Source: Eubacteriaceae bacterium
Lineage (GTDB): Bacteria; Bacillota; Clostridia; Peptostreptococcales; Anaerovoracaceae
DNA: 64,000 nucleotides
Assembly: GCA_902362435.1 (NCBI GenBank)
Contig: CABIWW010000007.1
Location: 1 to 64,000 of the forward strand
Direction: 5' to 3'
In this document: in pieces, positions 26,574 to 35,575 of the stretch
Layout: every line of letters starts with the position of its first letter
Numbering within the stretch: the stretch's first letter is position 1
The notes under the pieces: generated by a model
Told to the model about the DNA's origin: nothing
The model's input: the letters and a program-made list of their open reading frames with translations, nothing else
Databases searched by the model: none
Position numbers and translations under genes: made by a program

Positions 26574-27851
26574 ATGTCTAAGGAAAAAAAGGAAAGAGAG
26601 ATTATTGAGATCAATGAGAAGCCGCCTGTCGGCAAATGGATCCCGCTGAGTATCCAGCATACGTTTGCGATGTTCAGTGCATCCGTGCTGGTTCCGGTGC
26701 TGTTCGGGATACCGGCTTCGATCGTTCTGCTGATGAACGGTATAGGCACACTGCTGTTTATTCTTATCACAAAGGGCAGATCGCCGGCATACCTCGGTTC
26801 GAGCTTTGCATTCCTGTCACCGGGATTCATCGTTATCGGAAGCATGGGATATCAGTACTGTCTGGGTGGATTCATCTGTGCGGGGGCGATATTCTGTATC
26901 GTTGCGATAATCATAAAGTTCGCAGGTGTAAACTGGATAGACGCGGTGCTTCCGCCTGCTGCAATGGGTCCTATCGTTGCACTGATAGGTCTTGAACTGG
27001 CAGGCTCGGCAGCAAGCACAGGCGGCATCATCAGTTCAGAAGGATCGTCGATAGACCCTAAATTTGTATTCGTGTTCATTTTCACGCTGGCTCTGGCTAT
27101 CGTGGGGCAGGTAGTGTTCAGAGGGTTCGCGGCAGCTATAGCTATCCTGATCGCGATCGTTTCAGGCTACGTGCTCGCTATGATAATGGGGCTTGTGGAT
27201 TTCAGTGCGGTAACAGAAGCGAGTGTGTTCGCACTGCCGGCATTCATGGCGCCTAAGTTCAACCTTGGAGCTATCATCATAATCATACCAGCATCGCTTA
27301 CAGTCATTTCGGAACACATTTCGCATCAGATCGTAACAAGCGAGATCGTAGGAAGAGATCTCCTCAGAGATCCGGGACTTCACCGTTCACTGCTTTCAGA
27401 CGGAATCTCAACGATGCTGTCAGGTCTCTGCGGTTCAGTCCCTACGACTACATACGGTGAAAATATCGGCGTTATGGCAGTTACAAAAGTTTACAGCGTG
27501 TGGGTAATAGGCGGAGCAGCTGTATTCTCCATCCTGCTTTCTTTCTTCGGCCAGGTAAGTGCGCTGATCAGCACTATCCCGGGACCGGTAATGGGAGGCA
27601 TCAGCTTCCTGCTGTATGGTATGATCGCTGCATCCGGTATCAGACTTCTCGTCGATAAGAAGGTGGATTACTCCAAGCCGAGAAACCTTGCGATGACAGC
27701 AGTAGTTTTCGTAGTCGGACTTTCTGGAGCATCCATCCAGATAGGTGAGGTACAGCTCACAGGTATGTGCCTTGCTACGATCGTAGGTATCGTGATGGGT
27801 CTTCTCATGTTCATCATAGACAAGTGCGGATGGGCAAACGATGCAGAATAA
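26574..27851 (+). CDS. uraA: NCS2 uracil/xanthine permease
   Basis: The 425-residue permease starts at 26574 with AGGAGA 7 nt upstream; an upstream in-frame ATG at 26526 has no RBS. It has about 14 hydrophobic segments and NCS2 signatures (IQHTFAMFSASVLVPVLFG; GIGTLLF; conserved Glu in TVISEHISHQ; GSVPTTTYGENIGVMAVT). It imports uracil or a related base with protons. Codon use is optimised. Uracil specificity is likely but not certain. Confidence 0.85.
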   Translation: MSKEKKEREIIEINEKPPVGKWIPLSIQHTFAMFSASVLVPVLFGIPASIVLLMNGIGTLLFILITKGRSPAYLGSSFAFLSPGFIVIGSMGYQYCLGGFICAGAIFCIVAIIIKFAGVNWIDAVLPPAAMGPIVALIGLELAGSAASTGGIISSEGSSIDPKFVFVFIFTLALAIVGQVVFRGFAAAIAILIAIVSGYVLAMIMGLVDFSAVTEASVFALPAFMAPKFNLGAIIIIIPASLTVISEHISHQIVTSEIVGRDLLRDPGLHRSLLSDGISTMLSGLCGSVPTTTYGENIGVMAVTKVYSVWVIGGAAVFSILLSFFGQVSALISTIPGPVMGGISFLLYGMIAASGIRLLVDKKVDYSKPRNLAMTAVVFVVGLSGASIQIGEVQLTGMCLATIVGIVMGLLMFIIDKCGWANDAE

Positions 27852-27955
27852 CAGATAATACGCGTGCCTGTTCATGAAACTCGTAAAAAGCAGGTGTGCG
27901 GGATCTTTGCATAAAAACGATACGCCGCGGGGAACCGCGGAAACCAAAGACGTTG

Positions 27956-28005
27956 AAGCATGCAGCCAGTGTCATGTAAAGTATGGACTGGCGGCATGCT
28001 TTTTT
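27956..28005 (+). terminator. Terminator after uraA
   Basis: AAGCATGC and GCCAGT (27956-27970) pair with ACTGGC and GCATGCTT (27987-28001), then TTTTTAA. A short GC hairpin (CCGCGGGGAACCGCGG, about 27925-27940) lies upstream of it. Confidence 0.88.
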
Positions 28006-28019
28006 AATATATCACAGGG

Positions 28020-28048
28020 TTACAATGTATGCTTTTTTGGTATATAAT
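28020..28048 (+). promoter_or_regulatory. Promoter of the ion-channel operon
   Basis: TTACAA (28020-28025), 17-bp spacer, TATAAT (28043-28048), about 85 bp before the potassium channel gene. Confidence 0.65.
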
Positions 28049-28132
28049 AGACAAAGCCGGGTCTGCCGGGGTGGCTGAATGATGATATATGCAGGCGGAG
28101 CCGGGAGTGATCAAAGATACAGGAGAGAAAAA

Positions 28133-28546
28133 ATGAAGCAGATAAGACTGCTGTGGATGATAATAAAAAGATGTAATGCTGACAAGGTGCTTTATGCATT
28201 CGTGATAAGCTTCTTTGCATCAGCTTTCGTGGTGATGCTCGCAGAGCCGGGGATCAGCAGCTATGGTGAAGGAATGTGGTACTGCTTTGTAGCATGCACG
28301 ACGATAGGGTTCGGTGATTTTGCGGCGGTGACGCTGATAGGACGCATAGCTACGGTATATATCGCACTGTGCCAGATAATGCTCGTCGCGATACTGCCGG
28401 GCATAATAGTGACATATTATATGGAAGTGATACACAGACGCGAACAGGAGTCGCTGACGATGTTCATGGACAAGCTGGAGAGGCTGCCTGAGCTTTCGAG
28501 GGAGGAGCTCGAGCAGATAGCTGAAAAGGTCAGGAAAATCAGGTGA
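28133..28546 (+). CDS. Two-TM potassium channel (Ion_trans_2 family)
   Basis: The 137-residue protein starts at 28133, with GGAGAG 7 nt upstream. Two membrane helices flank a pore loop with selectivity filter TTIGFGDF (about 60-67), and a C-terminal coiled region follows (EREELEQIAEK type). It lacks a RCK domain in the same chain. It precedes a CLC chloride channel by 15 bp, so K+ and Cl- handling is probably co-expressed. Confidence 0.85.
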   Translation: MKQIRLLWMIIKRCNADKVLYAFVISFFASAFVVMLAEPGISSYGEGMWYCFVACTTIGFGDFAAVTLIGRIATVYIALCQIMLVAILPGIIVTYYMEVIHRREQESLTMFMDKLERLPELSREELEQIAEKVRKIR

Positions 28547-28561
28547 GGAGAAGGAGATAAT

Positions 28562-29842
28562 ATGAGTAGGAACAGGACAGGGAAAATATTGATGTTCGGA
28601 GTCTTTTCGCTGGTGCTGGGTGCGGCGGCGGGAGCTGTGGTATGGATTGTGGTGAGCCTTGCGAATCTCGGCATCATGCTGTTGTGGGATCTGCTGCCGA
28701 AAGCTGTAGGTGTGACTGCGGAGCCGGGAAAACTCGGGTTTGTCATCTACAGCCTCTGCATATGTATCGCGGGCGGCATTATCATCGGTCTGTGGCAGAG
28801 AAAAAACGGGATACTGCCTGATGAGACCGAGCAGGTGATGGGCAGGATAAAGCGCAGCGGTTCATATCCGTACAACAGGATCCATATCCTCGTGATCTCT
28901 GCGCTGCTGCCGATAATATTTGGAGGGACGATCGGACCGGAAGCGGGTCTTATAGGCGTGATCGCAGCGATATGCTGTCTTGTGGGAGATATACTGAAAT
29001 GCAAGGGCGATGAGGTGGCTGCGCTCGCAGAGGCCGGAATGGCAGCTGCTGTCGGCGCGATATTCAATGCTCCGCTTTTTGGTATCGCAGATAATCTTGA
29101 ATCGGTCAGAGGAAAAGGAAAAAACAGAAAGAGACTGGTGAGCAAAAAGGCCAGAGTGTTCATTTATGTGATGGGAGTCATAGGCGGGATGGCCGTGATG
29201 ATGCTTCTCAGCAAGGCTTTTGGCGGCGGCAGCGGTCTGCCGAGGTTCGACGCGCGTCATGCGATGGGACTGGCTCAGTGGAAATGGTTCGTTCCTATGC
29301 TCGTGCTCAGCGTGCTGTTCGGGCTGTATTATCTGCTGATGAGATATATGACTAGATCGATAGGAGGTCTCCTTGAAAAGTACAGGGTGACGAGCTGTGT
29401 GATCGCAGGTGTCGTGGTAGCGATCGTGACTTCACTGGCTCCGTTCACTTCTTTTTCCGGGGAAGAGGGGATCTCTCAGCTCATGGAAAACTGGCAGGCG
29501 GTATCGCCTGCGGTGCTCGTGGCAGCTGCAGTGCTGAAGCTGTTTACAGTGAATGTGTGCGTGGATCTAGGATGGAGAGGCGGCAGCATATTCCCGCTGA
29601 TATTTTCCGGAGTTGCGGCAGGTTATGCCTTCGCATCTCTTGCAGGCATGGATGGCGCATTTGCCGTAGCTGTGTTCTGCGCGGGGATCTATTCGTACGT
29701 GAACAGGAAGCCTGTTTCGGTGATAATGATACTGCTGATGTGCTTCCCTGTGACGTACATACTGCCGATAGCTGCGGCGTCCTTTGCAGCATCGTTCATA
29801 CCGGCGCCTAAAGTGCTGCTGAGAAGCGTGAAGACAGAGTAG
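28562..29842 (+). CDS. CLC-type chloride channel/transporter
   Basis: The 426-residue membrane protein has about ten helices and the CLC-like pattern GGTIGPEAGLIG (about 120-131), which holds the gating-type Glu, and FSGEEGISQL near 299-308. The branch with GPEAGL is divergent from classic GREGP channels. It probably moves Cl- or another halide. It shares a transcript with the K+ channel. Confidence 0.78.
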   Translation: MSRNRTGKILMFGVFSLVLGAAAGAVVWIVVSLANLGIMLLWDLLPKAVGVTAEPGKLGFVIYSLCICIAGGIIIGLWQRKNGILPDETEQVMGRIKRSGSYPYNRIHILVISALLPIIFGGTIGPEAGLIGVIAAICCLVGDILKCKGDEVAALAEAGMAAAVGAIFNAPLFGIADNLESVRGKGKNRKRLVSKKARVFIYVMGVIGGMAVMMLLSKAFGGGSGLPRFDARHAMGLAQWKWFVPMLVLSVLFGLYYLLMRYMTRSIGGLLEKYRVTSCVIAGVVVAIVTSLAPFTSFSGEEGISQLMENWQAVSPAVLVAAAVLKLFTVNVCVDLGWRGGSIFPLIFSGVAAGYAFASLAGMDGAFAVAVFCAGIYSYVNRKPVSVIMILLMCFPVTYILPIAAASFAASFIPAPKVLLRSVKTE

Positions 29843-29915
29843 ACGCCGATGTACCGGATCGGTATATTAAATATGTATGATTTCTGTTCATGATATGTAA
29901 AAATCTTCAGATTTA

Positions 29916-29924
29916 TGGTATATT
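29916..29924 (+). promoter_or_regulatory. Promoter of the MFS gene (extended -10)
   Basis: TGGTATATT (29916-29924) fits an extended -10, with no clear -35, some 36 bp before the start codon. Confidence 0.45.
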
Positions 29925-29959
29925 ATGTATATCAATAAGTTAGCGGAGGCGATTTGCAG

Positions 29960-31240
29960 ATGAGTAGAAAATTCATACTCAACCTCGATTACGCCCTTAT
30001 ACAGGGCGCGTACTGGGGATTTTACATAGTGACAGGTATCTTTGTGTCGGTCTATATGCTGGGGAAGGGATATTCAAATACTTCCATCGGCATCGTGATC
30101 GCGCTGGGAAATATCCTGTCTGTTTTTGTGCAGACGATACTTGCCAATATAACGGACAGCGCGGAGAAAATAAATGATATCTCGGTCATAAAGATACTGC
30201 TGTTGGTGCTGTTCGTGCTGACCGGCGGTGTGCTGCTGATAGGAACGAAATCTTTGCTGCTGACTGTAGTGTATACGGTACTCATAGTTGTGCACACTGC
30301 GCTGCACCCGTTTGTAAACGCGCTGAGTTTCACGCTGAGTGAAGGCGGGGATCACGTTAGCTTCGGGATCGGCAGGAGTATGGGGTCGCTGGTGGCAGCG
30401 GTACTCGGGCTTGTCATGGGATATATGGTTTCGGATCATGGCGTAGATGTTATACTGATAACCGGGCTGGTGCTGCTCGCAGTGATGGAAGCGGTGATGT
30501 TCATAACCGGGAGGCATTACAGGAATCTGTGTGCCGAGGGGAGATCTTTCCCGGGAAATGTCAGTGGAGCAGGCGATGCAGCGGCGGCAGGCAGCAGTAC
30601 CGGCTATGAGGATACTGATGGTATTGTGGACGGTGCTGGATGTGCGGACGACGCACAGATCGGGTTCGGTGAGTTCATTTCGGGAAACAAGGTGTTCATG
30701 CTGCTGAGCGCAGGCGTTGTGGCGCTGTTTTTCGGGAATGTGATACTTGAGAATTTCACGATACAGATCGTTGACAGCATTGGCGGTGATACTGAGCAGA
30801 TGGGTATGGTCGTGTTCGTGATGGCTATACTGGAAATGCCTGCGATGCTGTTCTTTGACAAGCTCAGGAGCAGGTTTTCATATATACTGCTGCTTCGAGT
30901 ATCCGCAGTGTTCTTCGCGATAAAGATAATAATGATATGGCTGGCGCCTTCGATGACGTTCATATATCTTGCACAGGTGAACCAGGTGCTGGGATACGGT
31001 CTGATGTTCCCTGCTATGGTCGGGTTTATCGATGATATCATGTCAAAAGGTGAGGCAGTCAGAGGGCAGGCTGTGTTCACGACTGCGATCACTGTCGGGA
31101 ACGTGCTGGGCTGCGTGTTCGGGGGCAGGATACTGGATATCGCTTCAGTCAGGACGCTGCTCTTCATCAGTTCGCTTATCACTGTTGCAGGTACACTTGT
31201 GATCTGTGCGGCTGTAAATCATGTAAAACACAGGAACTGA
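29960..31240 (+). CDS. MFS transporter
   Basis: I place the start at ATG 29960, with GGAGG 10 nt upstream, in preference to TTG 29954. About 426 residues, twelve membrane helices in two halves, and a low-complexity Gly/Ala/Asp central loop (about 195-235). The N terminus (ALIQGAYWGFYIVTGIFVSVYMLGKGYSNTSIG) resembles the nucleoside/sugar-type MFS branch. The substrate is not predictable. Confidence 0.78.
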   Translation: MSRKFILNLDYALIQGAYWGFYIVTGIFVSVYMLGKGYSNTSIGIVIALGNILSVFVQTILANITDSAEKINDISVIKILLLVLFVLTGGVLLIGTKSLLLTVVYTVLIVVHTALHPFVNALSFTLSEGGDHVSFGIGRSMGSLVAAVLGLVMGYMVSDHGVDVILITGLVLLAVMEAVMFITGRHYRNLCAEGRSFPGNVSGAGDAAAAGSSTGYEDTDGIVDGAGCADDAQIGFGEFISGNKVFMLLSAGVVALFFGNVILENFTIQIVDSIGGDTEQMGMVVFVMAILEMPAMLFFDKLRSRFSYILLLRVSAVFFAIKIIMIWLAPSMTFIYLAQVNQVLGYGLMFPAMVGFIDDIMSKGEAVRGQAVFTTAITVGNVLGCVFGGRILDIASVRTLLFISSLITVAGTLVICAAVNHVKHRN

Positions 31241-31278
31241 TGCGGAGCAGAAGCATGGAGCTTTTTCGTAGGGAGATA

Positions 31279-31307
31279 TTGACAAAAGCCTGGTGCAGAT
31301 GTATATT
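31279..31307 (+). promoter_or_regulatory. Promoter of the antisense (antitoxin) RNA
   Basis: TTGACA (31279-31284), 17-bp spacer, TATATT (31302-31307). No open reading frame follows on this strand, so its product should be a non-coding RNA. Confidence 0.75.
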
Positions 31308-31313
31308 TTAAAT

Positions 31314-31405
31314 ATAAAAGAGAAGCCGATGAACGGCTGCTCAAAATTGTTTGGAAGTAAAAACTCCGTCACAATATGAGGGCATTGGACGGAGTTTTAC
31401 TTTTA
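31314..31405 (+). ncRNA. Putative type I antitoxin RNA
   Basis: The RNA inferred from promoter and terminator would be about 90 nt: a short hairpin AGCCG/CGGCT (31324-31337) and a 3' terminator stem at 31360-31398. Its 3' half is complementary to the 3' untranslated end of the convergent toxin mRNA, as in BsrG/SR4 and TxpA/RatA of Bacillus. No coding capacity. Confidence 0.6.
31360..31404. terminator. Bidirectional terminator shared by toxin mRNA and antitoxin RNA
   Basis: An 11-bp perfect stem (31360-31370 with 31388-31398) has a 17-nt loop. The plus strand continues ACTTTTATG and the minus strand continues TTTTTACTT. It ends both convergent transcripts and lies in their overlap. Confidence 0.75.
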
Positions 31406-31412
31406 TGTAAAA

Positions 31413-31496
31413 CTATCGCCTGATTTCAATAACCAGGGCGATGAGGGATATAACGAACATACCAAAAGCTAAGAGCTCTGAAAGTGTTATATACAT
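31413..31496 (-). CDS. Holin-like type I toxin peptide (27 aa)
   Basis: The minus-strand ATG at 31496 opens a 27-residue peptide starting MYITLSELLAFGMFV and ending EIRR: one hydrophobic helix between a polar start and a basic tail, the layout of small holin-like type I toxins (Hol_Tox/TxpA/BsrG kind). A perfect AGGAGGTG (31510-31503) lies 6 nt upstream; another ATG at 31502 is too close to it. CTCCTC (31522-31517) can pair with GAGGAG (31511-31506) and hide the ribosome binding site, a usual control in this class. Too short for ordinary gene calling. Toxicity is inferred, not shown. Confidence 0.7.
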   Translation of the reverse strand: MYITLSELLAFGMFVISLIALVIEIRR

Positions 31497-31558
31497 CCGC
31501 ATCACCTCCTCTCAGTGAGGAGCAGCCGTCCACCGTGTCTCAGGCTTCTCTGTATCGC

Positions 31559-31587
31559 ATTATAATATTAATATCAATTATTTACAA
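31559..31587 (-). promoter_or_regulatory. Toxin promoter
   Basis: Minus strand: TTGTAA (-35, 31587-31582), 17-bp spacer, TATAAT (-10, 31564-31559). The toxin mRNA would run from about 31552 to 31355, with a 55-nt leader. Confidence 0.7.
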
Positions 31588-31623
31588 TATTTCACATAAA
31601 GGAATTTGTAAAATATTGGATAA

Positions 31624-32388
31624 TCATATATACCTTTCGATCAGGATGTAAGTCCTGTCTTTTCTGGTCTGTCCGCCGATTTCGCGCAGATATGCCTTTC
31701 CTTTTCCACGAAAAACAAGCTTATCGCCCTGTTCGACTTTAGCGTCGGGCTTTTCTGTCTGCATGCTGTTGACGAACACGAGTCCGGAACGGATGGCTTC
31801 GGCCGCCTTTGCACGTGAAAGACGGAACGCCGAGGATATCACGTTGTCCAGGCGCAGGGAAGCGACCGTATCTTTTATCATTTCAGTGTGTGCATCAGGA
31901 ATGTGGAGCTGATCGATCGGCAGTGCTTCGGTCGTCAGTGCTGTGCGGCCGGCATTGGCGTAATTCGTGAGTATGAAATCGCGGATGTCGTCCATGATTA
32001 TGATGTCGGCGCCGTTTTTGTGGACAAGTATGTCTCCGGTCATCTCGCGTCTGATGCCTAGCCCTGTGAGCGAACCGAGGTAATCGCGGTGTGTCAGTTT
32101 GCGGCCGCCTTCGCGTGCTGTGATACGGATGACCGATACCGGACAGTCGGACACATCTGCATAATCAGGGAGAAAGCATGCGATCGTGCGCTCTGCATCA
32201 TCGTATCCTCCGTAAAATACGCATCGTACGTCACCGCCGCCCGTCAGTTCTCTGCAGAGCTTTTCCGCAAGTGATCTCTGACGCAGATCGAGAAAATTCG
32301 AGCATGTCAGTCGATACTGCGAAAGGCACTGGTCGAATTTATCTTCTATATTTGCAAGCATTATTTTATCTTCTTTGGTCATTTCCAT
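31624..32388 (-). CDS. ylmH: YlmH family S4-domain RNA-binding protein
   Basis: I use the ATG at 32388 (254 residues, the usual length); an upstream in-frame start would add 37 basic residues without support. The N-terminal half holds the YlmH domain (YGGYDDAERTIACFLPDY; RDYLGSLTGLGIRREMTGDI), and the C-terminal S4 domain (SAFRLSRAKAAEAIRSGLVFVNS) binds RNA. YlmH/RqcP2-type proteins rescue stalled 50S-peptidyl-tRNA in ribosome quality control. It stands alone here, not in its common cell-division cluster. RBS is weak. Confidence 0.88.
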   Translation of the reverse strand: MEMTKEDKIMLANIEDKFDQCLSQYRLTCSNFLDLRQRSLAEKLCRELTGGGDVRCVFYGGYDDAERTIACFLPDYADVSDCPVSVIRITAREGGRKLTHRDYLGSLTGLGIRREMTGDILVHKNGADIIIMDDIRDFILTNYANAGRTALTTEALPIDQLHIPDAHTEMIKDTVASLRLDNVISSAFRLSRAKAAEAIRSGLVFVNSMQTEKPDAKVEQGDKLVFRGKGKAYLREIGGQTRKDRTYILIERYI

Positions 32389-32648
32389 AATGTTATGCCA
32401 CTCTTTCTTTTTTCTGATGTGCCGGGGCATTACAGCACCCGGATGTGTTTTTCTTATTCTAATTATAGGAGAGCGGGAGGCGGAGCGCAACTTTTTCATT
32501 GTCGTTTTCTGCAGACTGCTGTGTGATCTTCATTCTGAGGTTTTATGCAAAAGCGCAGTGTGCAGACAGTAAGAGCAGGACGTCAGGATGCGGCGCGCTT
32601 TGCATATGGCAAGAATCGGCGCTCTGTGCTATCATGGATGAGACGGAT

Positions 32649-32715
32649 CGCCTGCAGGAGGCAGGCGGCCAGGGGAGAAAACAAGTCAGGCTCTGCCGCT
32701 AAGTACGGCAGAGCC
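32649..32715 (+). repeat. Two GC-rich hairpins before the hydrolase gene
   Basis: CGCCTGC (32649-32655) pairs with GCAGGCG (32661-32667), and GGCTCTGCCG (32689-32698) pairs perfectly with 32706-32715. Neither is followed by a T run. The second ends 24 bp before the start codon. The rest of 32389-32739 shows no supported gene; a long in-frame extension of the hydrolase across it is not credible. Confidence 0.5.
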
Positions 32716-32739
32716 GTAAAGAAGATTGAAACGGAGGCT

Positions 32740-33501
32740 ATGATGATAAATGGAGAACTGAAGTGCCCGGGAAGCTATGACGTGCCGTATTCCGCAGAGA
32801 TAAAAGGCGGAGAAAAGACTGCGGTCATCGTTGTGCACGGATTTGCGAGCAGCAAGGAAAGCCCGACTGTGAAAATGCTGATGGAAAATCTGCCGAAGCA
32901 CGGCATCGCTGTGATAGCGTTCGATTTCCCGGCACATGGTGTGAGTCCGGTGAACGGAGATTTTCTCACGGTGGAAAACTGCACCGCGGATCTCGCAGAT
33001 ATGGAAAAGCACGTCAGAGAGCTGCTGCCAGAGGCTGAGATCGGATATTTCGGGTCGAGTTTCGGCGCATACATCACGCTGATATATCTGATGGAGCGCG
33101 ATGCAGAGGGGACGAAGGCATTCCTCAGAAGCGCGGCGGTGAACATGTCTGAGTATTTTCTGGAACTTACAGCGGAAGAGCGTGCTGCTCTTGACGAGCA
33201 CGGATATTTCATGCTGGATGACAGCGTGAGACCGGTGAAGATCACGGCGGGATTCATAGAAGACCTCAAAGACCACGATATAATGGAAGGATTTGAGCGA
33301 AAGGGTCAGGAGCTGCTGATGATCCACGGAAGTGAGGATGAGGACATCGCCTACGACAGAGCGAAAGCATTCGCGGAAAAATACGATATAGATCTGGTGA
33401 CGATCGACGGCGGCGACCACAGGCTGTCGATACCGGGAGCGCCGGAACGGGTACTGAGCGAAGCGGTCGGATTTTTCGGAGGAGACCAGGAGACAAGATG
33501 A
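32740..33501 (+). CDS. Alpha/beta hydrolase
   Basis: Starts at the ATG pair 32740/32743 behind GGAGG (32734-32738); about 253 residues. The fold is shown by HGFASSKES (oxyanion loop, about 31-39), nucleophile elbow GSSFGA near residue 105-110, Asp in GSEDEDI and catalytic His in GGDHRL. Likely a serine esterase of the acylglycerol-lipase/cinnamoyl-esterase kind. It overlaps the radical SAM gene by ATGA. Confidence 0.8.
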   Translation: MMINGELKCPGSYDVPYSAEIKGGEKTAVIVVHGFASSKESPTVKMLMENLPKHGIAVIAFDFPAHGVSPVNGDFLTVENCTADLADMEKHVRELLPEAEIGYFGSSFGAYITLIYLMERDAEGTKAFLRSAAVNMSEYFLELTAEERAALDEHGYFMLDDSVRPVKITAGFIEDLKDHDIMEGFERKGQELLMIHGSEDEDIAYDRAKAFAEKYDIDLVTIDGGDHRLSIPGAPERVLSEAVGFFGGDQETR

Positions 33502-35249
33502 AGATACTTCTAACAGCAGTAAATGCCAAGTATATACATTCAAATCTCGCCGTGTACAGCCTGGCGGCGTATGCGTCAGAGCGATTCGCATGTGATGGAG
33601 CGCGCCCCGAGATAGAGATCGCGGAATACACGATAAATCAGCCGGTCGGCAGGATCATCACGGACATTTATATGAAAAAACCGGATCTGATAATGTTCTC
33701 GTGCTACATATGGAACCGCAGAGAGATAGAGGAGATAGTTACGGATCTGGGAAAAGTCATGCCAGATGTGGATATATGGGCGGGCGGACCGGAAGTGTCC
33801 TTCGATGCTGCTGATGTGCTTGGAAGGGTGCCGTCATTGAAAGGTGTGATCTGCGGCGAAGGCGAGGAGATATTTTTTGAGCTCGCGAAAATATATCGGG
33901 ATGCGGCGCTCCGTTCAGAGCGACCGGATGACAGTCAGCTGCAGGCGACAGCGGGTATCGTATTCAGAGACCGCAGCGGAGAGATGATAACGACGATGAC
34001 GCATATGCCGATCGACCTGAGCTGTGCCCCTTTTCCATACGACAGTCTGAACGACTTCGAGAACAGGATAATATATTACGAGAGCAGCCGCGGGTGTCCG
34101 TTCAGGTGCAGCTACTGTCTGTCATCGGTGGAGAAATCACTGAGATTCAGAGATCTGAAACTGGTCGAAAAGGAACTCAGCTTTTTTCTGGAGCGGAATG
34201 TTCCGCAGGTGAAGTTCATCGACAGGACTTTCAACTGTGACCGTGAGCGCGCGCTGAAGATCTGGAGATTTCTTAGGGACAATGACAACGGTATAACGAA
34301 TTTTCATTTTGAAATAGCCGGAGACATAATGGATGAAGCGCAGCTCGAACTGCTGTCGGAGCTGAGACCGGGCCAGGTGCAGCTCGAGATAGGCGTGCAG
34401 TCGACAAATGCGAAAACGCTGGAAGAGATAAACCGTCCGATGGATTTCGAAAAGCTCAGCGGAGTGGTGGATCGCATCAAGTCACCGGGAAATGTCCATC
34501 TGCATCTCGATCTGATAGCAGGGCTGCCGTTCGAAGACTATGAAAGCTTCAGGGCTTCGTTCGACGATGTGTTCGCACTGAGACCGGAGCAGCTGCAGCT
34601 TGGGTTCCTCAAGGTGCTGAAGGGATCGCCTATAGCGGGGAAATGCGAAGAATACGGTCTGAAATTCACGGAAGCGCCGCCGTATGAGGTGCTCGAAACG
34701 AAATGGATCTCGTTCGACGAGCTGATAAAGCTGAAAGGCGTGGAAGAGATGACGGAAGTGTACTACAACAGCGGACAGTTCGAAAACACTGTGGAAATGC
34801 TGCTGAAGCACTTTGACAGTTCGTTTGAATTCTTTGCGGAGCTCGCTTCGTGGTACGGCAGATCCGGCATGGAAATGTTCAGCTTTTCGAGGAATCAGAG
34901 ATATGAGAACCTGCTGAGGTTCGGCATGGAGATCGTTTCTGCAGGCGATGTGGAAACGCTCAGGAATGCGATGATAATGGATTATTATCTCAGGGAAAAT
35001 GTAAAGACACGTCCTGGCTTTCTCGGCGAGGATATGGTAGAAAAGAGATTTTCAAAGGAATTTTACAGCAGGGAGTCGAGAGAACACCGATACCTGAGCG
35101 GTGGGCGCTATGATACCGATGATCCGAGACTGCTGAGAAAGCTCACTCATATAGAAAAGATGGGCGATGACTACTATCTATTCGATTATACGCGCCGTGA
35201 TCCGATGAACAACAATGCGCTGATGATAAAGCTGCATCCGGAGGACTGA
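33498..35249 (+). CDS. B12-binding radical SAM protein (DUF4080)
   Basis: The 583-residue protein has an N-terminal cobalamin-binding-like domain (MKILLTAVNAKYIHSNLAVYSL), a radical SAM core with CPFRCSYC (about Cys201/205/208) and a C-terminal DUF4080 region. The start overlaps the hydrolase stop by ATGA. Members are common in Clostridia; the reaction is unknown. Lack of the usual DxHxxG B12 motif in the first domain is noted, so cobalamin binding is not certain. Confidence 0.82.
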   Translation: MKILLTAVNAKYIHSNLAVYSLAAYASERFACDGARPEIEIAEYTINQPVGRIITDIYMKKPDLIMFSCYIWNRREIEEIVTDLGKVMPDVDIWAGGPEVSFDAADVLGRVPSLKGVICGEGEEIFFELAKIYRDAALRSERPDDSQLQATAGIVFRDRSGEMITTMTHMPIDLSCAPFPYDSLNDFENRIIYYESSRGCPFRCSYCLSSVEKSLRFRDLKLVEKELSFFLERNVPQVKFIDRTFNCDRERALKIWRFLRDNDNGITNFHFEIAGDIMDEAQLELLSELRPGQVQLEIGVQSTNAKTLEEINRPMDFEKLSGVVDRIKSPGNVHLHLDLIAGLPFEDYESFRASFDDVFALRPEQLQLGFLKVLKGSPIAGKCEEYGLKFTEAPPYEVLETKWISFDELIKLKGVEEMTEVYYNSGQFENTVEMLLKHFDSSFEFFAELASWYGRSGMEMFSFSRNQRYENLLRFGMEIVSAGDVETLRNAMIMDYYLRENVKTRPGFLGEDMVEKRFSKEFYSRESREHRYLSGGRYDTDDPRLLRKLTHIEKMGDDYYLFDYTRRDPMNNNALMIKLHPED

Positions 35250-35575
35250 CAGTGAGTCTGCGGTCTGCATGTGTAGTATTATGACATGACGGGCGAAGTG
35301 CCGCTTAAAGCTATACAGGTCATCATTCGTCATGTCTGCGGTCTGCGGGGGATCAGTTTGCCGGTCCGCTGATCATGCCTGTGGCAGTCAGCATCTTGTT
35401 GTGGAATAAATAGTTGAATGCGGCTATGCATCTGCCGACACCTATCATCCCCATGATCGTGCATGTTTATAAAAAATTTATAATATGAGATGGTTTATGT
35501 TTAAAATTCAATATTATGATCATATCAGACAAGGGAAAAAGAGGAAAGTGCATACGGTGCAAAGGAGGAATTTAC
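35250..35575. other. Intergenic region without supported gene
   Basis: The 326 bp contain an imperfect inverted repeat around CATGACGGGCG/CGTCATG (35283-35338, too long-looped for a terminator), an AT-rich stretch with TATAAT at 35479-35484 lacking a good -35, and a minus-strand reading of 33 codons (35353-35454) without RBS. I see no clear function. Confidence 0.4.

Noticed and set aside
35353-35454. 33-codon minus-strand frame in the gap before the PAP2 gene
   Set aside because: Looks somewhat protein-like but has no RBS or promoter; could be a remnant, not enough to call.
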